Origin: Pestalotiopsis fici W106-1
Lineage: Eukaryota > Ascomycota > Sordariomycetes > Amphisphaeriales > Sporocadaceae
Reading direction: 5' to 3'
NCBI RefSeq assembly: GCF_000516985.1
Contig: NW_006917091.1
Coordinates: forward strand, 4,485,022-4,549,021
Length of the DNA: 64,000 bases
The notes below the pieces were generated by a model. The model had not been told where the DNA came from and did not search any database. It saw nothing but the letters and a program-made list of their open reading frames with translations. Below, one piece after another: positions 38,139 to 50,800 of the stretch. Numbering within the stretch: the stretch's first letter is position 1; each line of letters opens with the position of its first letter. Position numbers and translations under genes: made by a program.

Positions 38139-39171
38139 ATTATATTCCCGTTTTTTTTATTTTATTTTAAATATATAATTTAGCAATTAACGTTATTATA
38201 TAACGCCGTTATAAATTCCTTTAATTACGGAAATTAAAAAATAAATAAATTTAAAGATTATTTAATACTAATTTTAGTTAATTAATTTAGTAATTTTTAT
38301 TACTTAATTAACGCTATTTTTTAGCAAATAAGGACGATAATTACGACCGTAACGGGCTTATTAATAATAAGGCTTTTAAGCTTAAAAATAAAAAAAAAAT
38401 AAAGAAATCGACGAATCCACGGAAAAGCCATTTAATAAAAAACTAAATGCTATTATTTTATAAATAGCTAAGGCTAAAAGCCTTGGTTTTAAATTTATAA
38501 ATCCGGAGGAAAAAGCTCGTTTTACACCGTTCGTAAATCCGGCGCCGGACCGTAAAAAAGATCCTATGCCATAGCTGCTATTTATAATACCCCCTTATAA
38601 AATCCGATTATTTTATTAATTAACTAATATATTTATAGCCTTTGCTCCTTCGGTTGGTTTTAAGGGAATTATTATTTTTTAAAAGCTAAATAATAAGCTT
38701 TTAAAAAAAGTCTTATACGATAAATTCTAAATAATAAATTTAGTATCTTTATTCGAATTCTTTTTATCCTTAAAATTTGCCTTAATATTTGCCGATTTTA
38801 TAAATACCCGGTATTAAATATGTTAAATAAAGCTCGGTATTAGCTATAAGGCCCGATTTATTAATCGGTAAAAATTTAATACTAACGCTATTAAAATTTA
38901 TTTATATTTTGCTATTTTAATTTATATAAAAATCTACGAAAAAAAAAATCGCAAAAATTACTAGCGCGTTAATAGTGATTTCTTAATTTACCGTATAATT
39001 AGCCGTTATTTTAGCCGGGAAAGGTTCCAGTTATTATACCGTAATTTCGTTATTTTTTACCTTAAAACGTACCCCTTTATTTTTGCTAAAATCCGCATTT
39101 AAAATAGCCACCTGCGCTAGGTTATTAAAAGGGTTTAGCGTTAGCTTAATTTATATATATTAGTTAATAAA

Positions 39172-39355
39172 TATAACAACTTCCCATATAGGCATTACAT
39201 AACGGTACCGCACCGCTATTATAGCGCTAACGCTATAGCTAAATATAATTAGCGTAATATAATCGTATTAAATTCTTGCTTTTGCAAAAATCAGTTTATA
39301 TAATAATATATAATATATTAATTATTACCTAACGTTTTATTAATAAACCGTTATA
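39172..39355 (+). repeat. 5' LTR of Gypsy C
   Basis: 184 bp, starting TATAACAAC (probably TGTAACAAC before RIP) and ending ACCGTTATA. It aligns along its whole length with 45731-45914, with mostly C/T and G/A differences. Confidence 0.85.
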
Positions 39356-42300
39356 ATTTTAATTTTTTTTATACGTTATTTAATAAAAAATATTTTTAAT
39401 AATAAAATTAAATATAACGCGTAAAAAAAGCGTAACGGTTACGCTATAATTAGGCGAAAATCCCGCTTTTAATTAAAAAGCCTCGGGACTAAAATTTTTA
39501 ATATTAAACCTAATAATTTCGAATTAAATCGATTAAATCTCGAAAATTATCGAGCGCTTTAAGCGATTATAACGCTTAAAAAAATAATAAAAAAAACTCC
39601 TTTATGCTTTAAGCTTTAATAAAACAAAAAAATTTAACCGCGGCAATAGCGAAAGCTATAATAATTATTAATAATAAAATAATTTTTTCCCGTTTTTTTT
39701 AAATAATAAAAAAAACCTTAAAATTACTAATATCCCGATTTTTAAAACCTTTTAAAATTTTCGATAACGAAAAAATTAGCTTAACGATTTCGATTTAGCT
39801 TATATAAAAGCCCCGAAAAAATTCCGTAAAAACCGATAAAAAATCCTTTATGCCCTTAATAAAATAAATAAAAATTATAAATCTTTTTAGCGTCGCTATA
39901 TAAATACCGTCGAAGCGGAAAAATTACGCAATAAATTTTATTATAATTTTCTAAAATTTTCTAAATAAACGCTTTTTATTTTACGAAACGCAAAAAACTA
40001 AATTTATAAAATTATAGCTATATATAAAAAAGCATCCTAACGATCGAATTAATTTTCCCGTAATTTTAATATTTACTTTAATAATCTTAAAAGTTAATTT
40101 CCCCGATAAAGCGAAAAAACCTAAACTCGCGCGTTTTAATTAAAATTAGCCGAAAACTTCCAAATATATTTTAACGTTTATGCTAAAATAAAGCCTTAAT
40201 AATAAATTAATATAATAATATAGGCTTAAAATTACTAAAATTTATAAATTAAAATCGCTAAAAAAAAGCGCGATAATAACTAACCCGCTAATTATTAAAA
40301 AAATAAATAATAACGGTAAAACGGTTATTTATTAAAAGGTAATTATAAAAGCTTTTATAATAATTCGAATAAATAAAACCGTTTTAATTATATTTAAAGC
40401 TTAAATTTAAAATCTAAAAATAAAGGCTTAACGAAAAACCTTATTAATTTTAAAAAACGCATATTTATTTGCTATATTTACAAAAATAACACCTATTTAT
40501 TAAATAAATGCCTTACGTTATAAATCGAAGTAATAAAAAATAACGGGCAAAAAAGCAGCGGATTATTTAAAAAATAAAACCGAAAAAAAGCTTAAGCCCT
40601 AATAATAATTCTTAAACGTTAAGGCTTCCTTTAATAATAACCCGTTTTTATATTTTTATTATTATTTTAAAAAATTAAAATATAATAACGTTTACCGACC
40701 TAAATATTTATATAAAAATAAATTATATTAGCCGTATTTTCGCAAAATAAACGGAATTAAAGCGAATCGAAAGCAAGGCACCGGTATTAAAAGCGGTAAA
40801 TAATTTAATATACCCGATTTATAAAATATATAAAATGCAAATATAAGCTATTAATTATTAACGTGCTATACGTAAATTTATACGATATTATATTATTATC
40901 GATTAAAATTTAAAACCCGAAAATAATCCTATTTTATTATTTTAATTTACGTTAAAAAATATAAAATTATTTTCGACCTAAAAATAAACCGCTAATTTTA
41001 TAGGATCGCTATTAATAAATTATATTTTTTAATATTTAAAAAATTTATTTAAAAATTTAAAAAAATAACCTAAATTTTTGCTATTATAGCGTTTTTAAAA
41101 TAAGACCTATTTAGCTAAAATAACGGATAATAAAACGATAAAATCCTTTTAAAGCTATTATTTTATTTAAATATATTTAACCTTAATAAAATAAAAACTT
41201 TTCCTTTTAATCGAAAAACGGATTATATAATTAACCTTTTATCCGGCGAAACGCTACCGTATAAGCCTATTTATTTTTTAGCCTAAAACGAGCTATAAAC
41301 GTTATAAAAATATTTTGCAAAAAACCTCGAGCTAAAACGGATCCGAAAATCTATTAGCCTAGCTAATATCCTAATTTTATTTATACTAAAAAAAGATAGT
41401 TTTTTGCGATTTTATATCGATTATAAAAAATTAAACTAAATAATTATTAAAAATCGATATCTATTACTTTTAATTATAAAAATATTCGACCGAATAATAA
41501 GCGCGAAATTTTTTTTAAAATTAATATTAAAAACGCTTATTACCGCGTAAAAATTAAAAAAAAAAAAAAAAAAAATAGCGTTTCGTACGCGTTACGGTTA
41601 TTACGAATATATAATAATATTTTTTAGCCTAATTAATATTCCGGCTATTTTTTAAAATTATATTTATAAATTGTTACGCGGTTTATTAAATACCGTATAT
41701 ATCGCGTATTTTAATAATATCTTAATTTTTTCGAAAATTAAAAAAAACTATATTAAAAACCTCCGGGCCGTATTAAAAAAATTACGGCAAATAAAGCTTT
41801 ACGTTAAATTTTCTAAATATATATTTTATTAAAATCGCGTAAAATTCCTTAAATTTATTATATTTATAAAAAAAATTTTATAAATCCCGTATATATCGCT
41901 ATTATTTTAATATAACCGTGCTTTTAAAGCTATTATAATATTTAGGTATTTTTCGGATTTTATAATTTTTACCGACGGTTTATAAAAAAATATTCGCGTA
42001 TTATAAAACCTTTAAACGATTTGCTAAAAAAATAAAAAATAAAAGGAAACCGGAATAAATTAAATTTAATAATATAATAAAGGCTATTTTCGAAAGCCTT
42101 AAATTTACCTTTTAAACGGCGCCGCTATTGCGTTATTTTAATTTAACGCGACCGATTCGCTTAAAAACCGATATATCGGATTTTGCCTTTTTAAGAATTA
42201 TTTTATAACTAAACGATATTAGCGTATAGCATTTTATTATTTTTTAATTAAAAAAATTAAAAGCTAAAACCGAATTAAATTATAATATTTTAAATAAAAA

Positions 42301-45300
42301 AATAATAGCGATTATAAAATCGTTTAAATATTAGCGTTATTATTTATAAAAAGCGAATTATTAAATAAAAATAATAATAAATTACGTAAATTTATAAAGC
42401 TTTATAAGCTTAAAATAGCTTAATAATAAATAAATTAAATAATATATATTTTTATTTTTTTTAATTTTATAATTAAGCATTATAATAAAAAAAGTAATTT
42501 TATAAATATATCGTTAAAAAAACCTAATTACGCTAGCGAAAAGCTAACGAAAATAAAATATTTATACGATTTATAAGCTAAAATAGCCGCGGTATAAAGC
42601 GTTGCTTTTAATTTCGTTATATACGATAATATTTTTATAACCGCGGTATAATAGTTTATAAATATATAAACGGTCGTAAATTATAAAACGGCTTAAAAAG
42701 CCTTAAAAAAATAAAGGTCTACGAAAACGAAAATTTTACCGAATTCCTAAAATTAATCCGTAAAACGTAAAAAAAAAAACCTAAAAATACGCCGGCTTCG
42801 CGCCGCTTTAAAAAGCCCGACCTAAAAAATTAAAAATAAAGCATAAATATTAAATCCTAAAAATTTTGTTTTTTTAAAAAATACGGCCTATATCCTAAAT
42901 AATAAAGGCTTAAAAAATTCGATTTTCGCCTTATATTATAACGACCCGCTAGCCGGCTATTTCGGTATTAGCCGTATTTAAAAGCTAATACGTTAACGGT
43001 ATTTTTAAAAAAGCATATATAATAATATAAAAAAATAAATATAAACCTATAATTAATATTAAAAATCAAAAGCGCGAAAATATCGATTTTATAAAAAATT
43101 AAAATCGCTATTTTTATTATAAGGACTTTAGCAAAAAATTAATATAAATTTTATTATAAAATTCTTAAAAATAAAAATAAATAAAAAATAATATAATACG
43201 ATTTTTATTATAATCGATAAATATACGAAAATAAATAGGTTCTTATTAATTAATATTTCGATTACCGTAATTTAATTTATAAAATTTATTTATAAAAAAA
43301 TTAAATTACGTTTTAAGGCACCTAAAGGCATTATATCCGATAAAAAAAGCCTATTTATAAATAATTTTTAATTAGCGTTATATTTTTACTTTAAAATTAA
43401 AAAAAAACTATCGATAATATATTATCTTTAAATAAATAAATAAATAAAAAAAGCAAATTAAATACTCGAAATATACCTACGGTATTTCGCTAATAATAAT
43501 TAAACGTATTAGCCCTAATTATTATTAAAAGCGGAATATATTATAAATAATATTAAAAATTTAATAACGGAAATAACACTTTTCTTTATATTATATAAGT
43601 ACCACTTATAATTACGGATAAACGCCGAAGTCGACGTCCCCGAAAAAAAAAATACTAGTTATAGCGGATAAAATGCATAAATTATATAAAGCTAAAAAAA
43701 AATAAGGGTTTAATAGCGAAAAGCTATTAAAATACAAAAAAAATATTATAATAAGCGCTATACTTTTATATAATTCCGGATAAATAATATAATAATATTA
43801 TTTATTAAAAATATTAAAACGAAAAAGAATAATAAGCTAATACTTAAATTTATAAGCCTTTTTCGGGTATTAAAACCAATTAAATCGTCGGCGTATCGGT
43901 TAATATTATTTAATAAATACCGGTTGCTTTACGATATATTTCCTATTATTTTATTAAAGCCTTAAAAGCTAAAAAAAAAGGAAAATCTAGCCTATTCCCT
44001 TTAAATACCAAATTTAAAAAACCTAAAAAACGAATAAAAAGTAAAAAAAAATGCTAAATTAAAAAATAAAGCAAAGCAAAACCTAATACTTTATAAAATA
44101 AACGGAATAACCCTTAAAATATAACTAATAAATATTAATAAATAATATAAAAAACGCTTAAAAAAATCGAATAATTCGGGAAAATAACCTGCCGAAAATC
44201 CTAAAAAAAAGGTAATAAAAAACCGTAACCTAAAAATAAAAAAAATAAAATATTAATACTATAAAAGCAAAAACGGGGATAACCCCGGAAATTACGATAA
44301 AAATAATATTATAAAAAAATATTTATAAAAATTTATAATACGGCAAAAAACGGATATTTTTATAGCCAAAAAGCCTAATAAATAAAAAATAAAATAATAA
44401 TAAAACCTACGCATATTATTAGCGTAATAACGGCCTTTTACTAGCCTATTATAATAAAAATATAAATTATAAACCTAATTATATAAAATAAAACAATAAC
44501 GCCGCAAAATATAAGCGAAAAAACGGCTAATTAATTAAAATATTAATAAGCTAAAATTTTTTATAAGCCTTTTTTTATTTATCGGAAAAAAAACCTACGG
44601 TATATAAATAATTTTTACGAAAAACCGTTTTAGCTATTAGCTAATTATTATAACCGGTATTATTAAAAACTAAATATATAAACGAAGCGGTTTTTTAAAT
44701 TCGCAAAAGCTCGGAAGCCTACGGATAAAATATTAATAACGCGCTAGCGTAATATAAAATAAATAAAAAATTTATAATAACGAAGCCTAGGTAATAAAAG
44801 CTATTAGTACGGATATTAGCTAAACGGCCGTTTATAAATAAACGGTAAATATCGCAGGCATTTTTAATTTTTTTTAGCGGTAATAAAATTATATTTAGCA
44901 TAATAAGCCTTTTTATTAGCTTTAAAAATTACGGTAAATCGCAAAAAAGCGGTAACGACGTATAAATAAATATTTTTAAAAAAAATATAAATACGACGGC
45001 TTTTATCGTTAACGATAATATCGCCGTTTTAATCCTAATTAAATTATTAATAATTTTTAATTTATTATAAAACGCTAATTATATCGCTTATATTACCGGC
45101 TATACCGGCAGCGGTTTAAAAAATAATCGTTAATAATAAATAATATAATTAATAACGCGGCGTATACGAAAAAATAAATTTATTTATTTATAAAAGCAAT
45201 TATGCTTAATATATTATTTATAGCGCTAAATTATAATAAATTTAAAAAAATACGAAAAATTAACGGCCGTTAAAAAGGCCGACGAAAAATTTTTAATTAT

Positions 45301-45730
45301 TATACGCTAGCATTTTATATAACTTAAAAAATAAAAGCGTAAAACGCGGAAAAGTTTTATTTAAGCGTAAATTTTACGCTTAGCGCGGTAAAAGCGGTTA
45401 TTTTTCGGCATTATAACGTCGGAAAAAAAAGCGTTAAATTAAAAAAAAAAAGGCGGCGAAATATAGGCGCAAAAAAAATTAAACGCAAACGCAAAAATAA
45501 TGCGAAAATATAAAAGCGGCGGTTTTTTTTTTAGCTAAAAAAATATATAATAATAGCCGAAAAAAAAGTTAAAAATAAAAAAAAGGCGCTAAAAGCTTAA
45601 TTATTATTTTAATACTAAAAATAATATTAAATAGCTAAATAAATTTTTATTATTATGGCATCGCTAGCTTTATAGCTACGGTATAAATAAATTAATAGCT
45701 AGGTCGGCTATTATTAAAAAAGGGGATAAT

Positions 45731-45914
45731 TATAATAACCTTTTATATAAATACTATATAGCGGTGCCGCACCGCCATTATAGCGCTAACGCTATAATTA
45801 AATATAATTAATATAGTATAATCGCACTAAATTTTTGCTTTTATAAGAATCAATCTATATAGCAATATATGGTATATTAACTATTACCTGACGTTTTATT
45901 GGTAAACCGTTATA
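45731..45914 (+). repeat. 3' LTR of Gypsy C
   Basis: 184 bp, starting TATAATAACC after a purine tract and ending ACCGTTATA. It contains the GC-richer core GCGGTGCCGCACCGCC, which the 5' LTR carries with RIP changes. Confidence 0.85.
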
Positions 45915-47533
45915 ATAAAGCTATAATTAAATTTAAAAAGCGATGCAAAGGCACCATTAAAAATAAAAATAAACCTATTAAATAAAGCTTTAAAGCGTGG
46001 GTTATAGCCTAAGGCGGTTATTTTCTAAATTAAATTTAGCACTTTAAAGCACGGGTCCCTAAAAGCGTTAAATCCCCGGCTAATTAGCCGAAAAAATAGC
46101 AGCGATATAAGCAATTATTATTAAGCTATTTAAATATATAATTAATTATATATTGCCAGCTAAGCTATATTATTACGTTTTTATAAATAACCTTTTTTTT
46201 ATAATTAATTTATTTATTTACCTTTATATATAAAGCATAGCTGTTATTAATATTATTAAGGCTAAGCTTTTTAATATAATATTAAAGCTTATTAAGCTAA
46301 AAGCCGTTAAAAGCCTGCTATAAAGTAACGTTTATTATAAATTTATACCCGATAGCAAAATTAGTTAATTCGTAGTTTTTAATAATAATAATTTTATAAT
46401 AATATTAATTATATTTATTAGCTATAAAAAAGCTATTATTAGCAAACGCCGTTTGCCTAAGAAAACCTTAATTAATGCTAAAATAGCCCGGGTTCCTTTT
46501 ATAAAAATTAGTTTTAATATTAACTTAAAATCCTAATTTTTACTTTAAAATCTAATATAAGGCAAAATTGCTATAAAACTAAACCTTATATTAATTAAAG
46601 ACCTCCCGATTTAAGCATTTTAAAAAGCATATAATAAAGAAATAAATAGCGTTAATATTAGGGATTAATTGCGTATATTCGGATTTATAAAAATAAAACG
46701 GTTCCGCCGTAATAACTAATAAGCTTTAATTTATAATTTTTTATTAAATAAATATATTATATTATTATTAAATTTTTGTTAATTTTAACTAAAAATAAGT
46801 GTTATTTTTATAAACCTTTATATTATTTAGCGCTAATAAAACCATATAATTAAAAATAGTAAAATCGAATACGACCGCCGCCGAACCTAATAAAAATGCC
46901 GTAATTAGCTAATTGCCGGGCTTATTAAAAAATACGGGGTGCTTTTTATATAATACCGGATTATAAGCGGCGCTTCCGTAAAAACTCCCGATAATAACTT
47001 TTATATTAATTAATTATTAAAAAATTATTATAAAAAACGAGCCCTAAAGCGCCGCGCATATATAAGCTATTTAAAACGGTTTCGCTAAGCTATTAATTTG
47101 CTACAGCGCAAAAATTACGTAATAAAGACCCGGAAAATCTGCGTTAATTACCGTAGGGTTTATATTTATAAATTATATTAAAAAGATTAATACCGCCTAT
47201 TAAGCCGATAAAATAAAGCGTTTAGCGGTATTTATTTATAAAATATATTTTTATATAAAAAATAGCCCGTGCGTTAATTATATTATTATTTCCCTCGGTT
47301 TTAATAAACTAATTAATTAATTTTATTTTAATTTAAGCTTAATTATAATTATATATATTTTTAATATATAAAAACGGATTTCCCTAATTAATTAAAATTT
47401 GTTAATTAGCTATTTAATTAATTTTTTAACCGACGCGTTATGCTTTTATGGGATATATGCACGACCTAAGCCATATATAATCTAATATGCCTTAGCGGTG
47501 GAATTCGTATTTTGACTGGTTCAAAAAGTGGAA

Positions 47534-47581
47534 TTTCGGTACGTATCGAAAAGGGACTGCAACCCGTGCTTAAAGGGATAC
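47534..47581. repeat. Right terminal inverted repeat of the piggyBac-like element
   Basis: Reverse complement of the left terminal repeat. Its last five bases, GATAC, are also the target duplication of Copia B, so Copia B inserted exactly at the outer end of this repeat. Confidence 0.8.
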
Positions 47582-47814
47582 TGTTGATCAAGGTGGTGCT
47601 TTCCTATTAAAGTTTAAACTGGTCTGATATAGGTGTTAATTGTGTAATATATTAATTTATGTTTTGCGCCTCTTAGTTTTAATAAGGTATACGCTTATTT
47701 GGGTGGCCCCGGCTAATCCCCGGGAGGTCCCGTATATCTATTTAAATACTATAGGGTTGATCCGTATGCTTAAGCATACCTTAATATATAGGAACCATAA
47801 TCCACCATTTAACA
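47582..47814 (-). repeat. 3' LTR of Copia B
   Basis: 233 bp; on the minus strand it starts TGTTAAATGG and ends TTGATCAACA, so it keeps the canonical TG...CA ends. The adjoining minus-strand purine tract is at 47815-47826. Confidence 0.9.
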
Positions 47815-50800
47815 CACTCCCTTAGATCTACGATTTATCGTAGATTTAGCTATATTTAAATCAGAATTGCTAATTAGCAAAATATAGCTTTTTTTAGGGC
47901 TATTCGTTTTAATTACGATAGGCAACGTTAAATCCTATTTATTATAGAAAATTTTGCTATTTGCCTATTAGCAAGCTTTTCGTTAATTTATTTGTTATTA
48001 TTTTATTTAAGGGTTTATAAATAACTTTGATTTTTCCTTTTTAGGCTTTTTGTCGTAATTAATAGTTGTGGATATCCATATAACGGAGCTTTGTTTTTAA
48101 TAACGCGATTTCGGCGTTAATTAAATTAATAGTCTGCTTATTATTATATTTAATAGTGATGGTGCTATTATCCAGCTGTATCGATAGTTCTTTTAATAGT
48201 CGGCTAACGAATAATATCTTTTTGGCAGTTTGCGCTAGGGCAAATAACTTAGCTTTTGTGGTGGAAGTAGTAATTATATTTTATTTATTTAATCGCTAAT
48301 TAATTAATCCTCCGAATAGCTTTATAGCGAATATTTGGGTATTTTTGCGATCGATGCTATTATCGGCAAATAATGCGTTATTGGCAATTATTAAATTAAA
48401 AGATCCTCCGATTTTAAACGAGAGTTTTTTAGTATTAATTAAGTAAATTAGAGTTCGATTAGCAGCTTTTTAATATGCTTAGCTTGGATTATTAAGGAAT
48501 CGAGCTAGTTTAGCTATTGCGAATGCGATATCTAGTTTTATAAATATAGCCGCGAATAGCAGTAATCCGATCTTTTTTTGATATTTTTATATTTTGTAGG
48601 GAAACGCTATAGTTAATTAAGGTATAAGTTTTTCGCAGCCTATTAGCGTTATATAAATTTTTTTTTTATTTGCAAATTTGGCGATTTTTTTAAGGTAAGC
48701 TTTTTGGGAGAGCTAAATTATTTTAGATGTACGATTTCTAATTACTTTTATCCTAAAGAACTATTATATTAATTCGCTATTACTAATTTTATATTTTTTT
48801 ATAAGGTGTTATATTAAGTAATTAATAGCCTTTTTATTTTTGTTCCTATATGCGATAATTATATTATTAACGTAAAAAAAGATTAGCATTCCTTTTTTAA
48901 TAAATGCGTAAGGCTTATATAGTATTTAGGTATAACCGATTTTGGCTAAAATTTTTATAAATTTTTTTTGCTATAATAGCGGTAATATCCGTAATTTATA
49001 AAGTGCTTTATTTAATAATAATATAGCGTTTTTTTTTCGATATTTATTTGGTATTTTTATAAATATATTTTAATTAATAGGAGCGTATATAAACGCGTTT
49101 ATTACGTCGTATTATATTAGTTTAAAATCGAATTTCGCTACGATCGCGATTAGGGTGCGAAATAATTTTTTAGCTAGTATAGCCGCGTAAGTTTCCTAGT
49201 TTTAGGATTTCGCCTATTAATTACCGCAAACGACGAATTTTGCTTTGTATTTTTAGAATTTCCTGTGCTTATCGAATTTATATACGTATACCTATATATA
49301 ATTAAGGATTTATTTGCCTTTTATTCGTAAATTTTTTTTATTAATCTCGGTTTAAAATCGTATATTTTTATAATTTTGTAAATAATCAGCTTTTGCTTAA
49401 AGGAATAATCTGCTAAACGGATAATAATGCAATTTATGGTATTATTTAGGGGGAGCTGGGATTTCCGCTTTATAAATTTTTACCCTTTAACGAAAAAAGC
49501 GTTTTAGCTTCGCTTTATCGTTTTAATTATTGCTTTATCTTGCTTTAAGAACGGCTTTATAACCAGCTAAAAAAGCTGCTTATTATAGGATTATTTTAGG
49601 TCCTTTTTTTAATAGCGCCGTATTTTTAATCGTAATCGCCTTTATATTATATATTAATAAAGCTAATAAAGGTATTTATAGTAAAATTTAAAAGGCAAAT
49701 TTTATTATAGTAAAAGGGTATTATTTATCCTTTTTATTTAGCGTTGCTTTTTTATTTTTTTAATTACTATTTTCTTTTTAATTATTTTAATTATCGCCTA
49801 GCAGGATATTTTTTGCGGCGGTATTTTTATTTTTTAATTTTTATAGGATCTCGTTTTTAGATATTGCGTAGTTAGTTACGAAGTCGGCGATAAGCTAAAT
49901 ATTAGTATTTAAGAGCTCGTTTTTAAATATATCCCATTTTCCGTCGTATAATTCCTTTTTATTTATAATTATATCTTTTATATTAATTAATTTATTTTAA
50001 TTAAAAATCTAAATTTTATAAATATTAGATAACCTATATCCGATTAGGTATCCTACTTATGCCTTAGGTGCTAATCGCTATAAACGGCCGAATTTCTATT
50101 ATACCGTTAGCGTTATTACGTACGCTTTATATCCGAATACTTTAAAATAGGTTTAATTAGGCTTATAGCTTGGATTTGGAATTTTTTTTGTTTTCGCAAT
50201 TACTTTATAAAATTTTATATATAATATACGCTATCGGGAACTATAATTCGGCGTACGATTATATAAATATACCGCGGTTTTGCCGATTTCGGGCCAAAGT
50301 TAATAAAAGAGTTTTGCGCTAATACGCATTACCCGTTCTTTTTTTTTAATTATATCTTTTAAGCGTTCGGTAGCTTTATTTTAGGCTTATATATATAGTA
50401 CTAAAGGCTCGAATTTAATATATTTATTTTCGAGGTATCTTTTTATTACCTATTTAATTTTTATAATCTCGTTATCGCATTCGATAACTTTAATTTTAAT
50501 ATTATATTAGGTTTTTATTATACCTAAAAACGATCGGAAAGCGTTAATTAATATAACCGTAATTTTTTCCGTAAAATAATAGTCCTATATATATCCCGTC
50601 TACCGATAAATAATTAATATTTAGGATATATAATTTTCGATCCCTTTAGTATAATTATAAAAATCTATAGCTAATCGTTCGTTATAATTTTCGTTAATTA
50701 GCCGTAGCGCTTACCGTAGTTAACGCGTAATTTTTATAAATACGCAGGCTTTATATTTTATTATAATTAGTCCTTTAATTTTTACCCTTTAAGATAAATA

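Larger units (their letters stand above)
39172..45914 (+). mobile_element. Gypsy-type LTR retrotransposon C, RIP-degraded
   Basis: Element of 6743 bp with 184-bp LTRs (39172-39355 and 45731-45914) and a perfect 5-bp target duplication ATAAA (39167-39171 and 45915-45919). A purine tract AAAAAAGGGGATAAT precedes the 3' LTR, a common Ty3/gypsy arrangement. Reverse transcriptase motifs on the + strand, in order: PIYFLA-like text at about 41265, RFYIDYKKLN at about 41408, RTRYGYYEYI at about 41588, and IAYFNNILIFS at 41701-41733 where the family has YxDD. Integrase and other domains should follow, but RIP has removed any confident reading. It is inserted inside the transposase frame of the piggyBac-like element: removing C and one ATAAA restores continuity from VNKA to IIKFKKR. 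Confidence 0.88.
32373..47581 (+). mobile_element. piggyBac-like DNA transposon, RIP-degraded, split by insertions
   Basis: DNA transposon about 2.9 kb long after removing Copia A and Gypsy C. Terminal inverted repeats of about 48 bp are visible: 32373-32420 reads GTATCCCTTTAAGCACGGGT and onward, and 47534-47581 is its complement. The transposase is in pieces on the + strand. The left part (about 38144-39171) reads, through RIP stops, a segment with PFVNPAPDR and, near 39010, SR-RFQ-LYR-like text. The right part (from about 45915) reads AIIKFKKR, NKPIK and, at 46168, YYVFINNLF. These fit the DDE_Tnp_1_7 (piggyBac) domain motifs DEAMIKFKGR, NKPIKEGFK and FVDNLF, with RIP changes. TTAA, the piggyBac target, occurs in both terminal repeats (32381 and 47570), so the true ends may lie just inside it. 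Confidence 0.75.

Noticed and set aside
32581..47814. Repeated copies at 32581, 37906, 47582 and 52612 as a CRISPR or tandem array
   Set aside because: Spacing is thousands of bases and two copies are inverted; they are LTRs of two Copia insertions.
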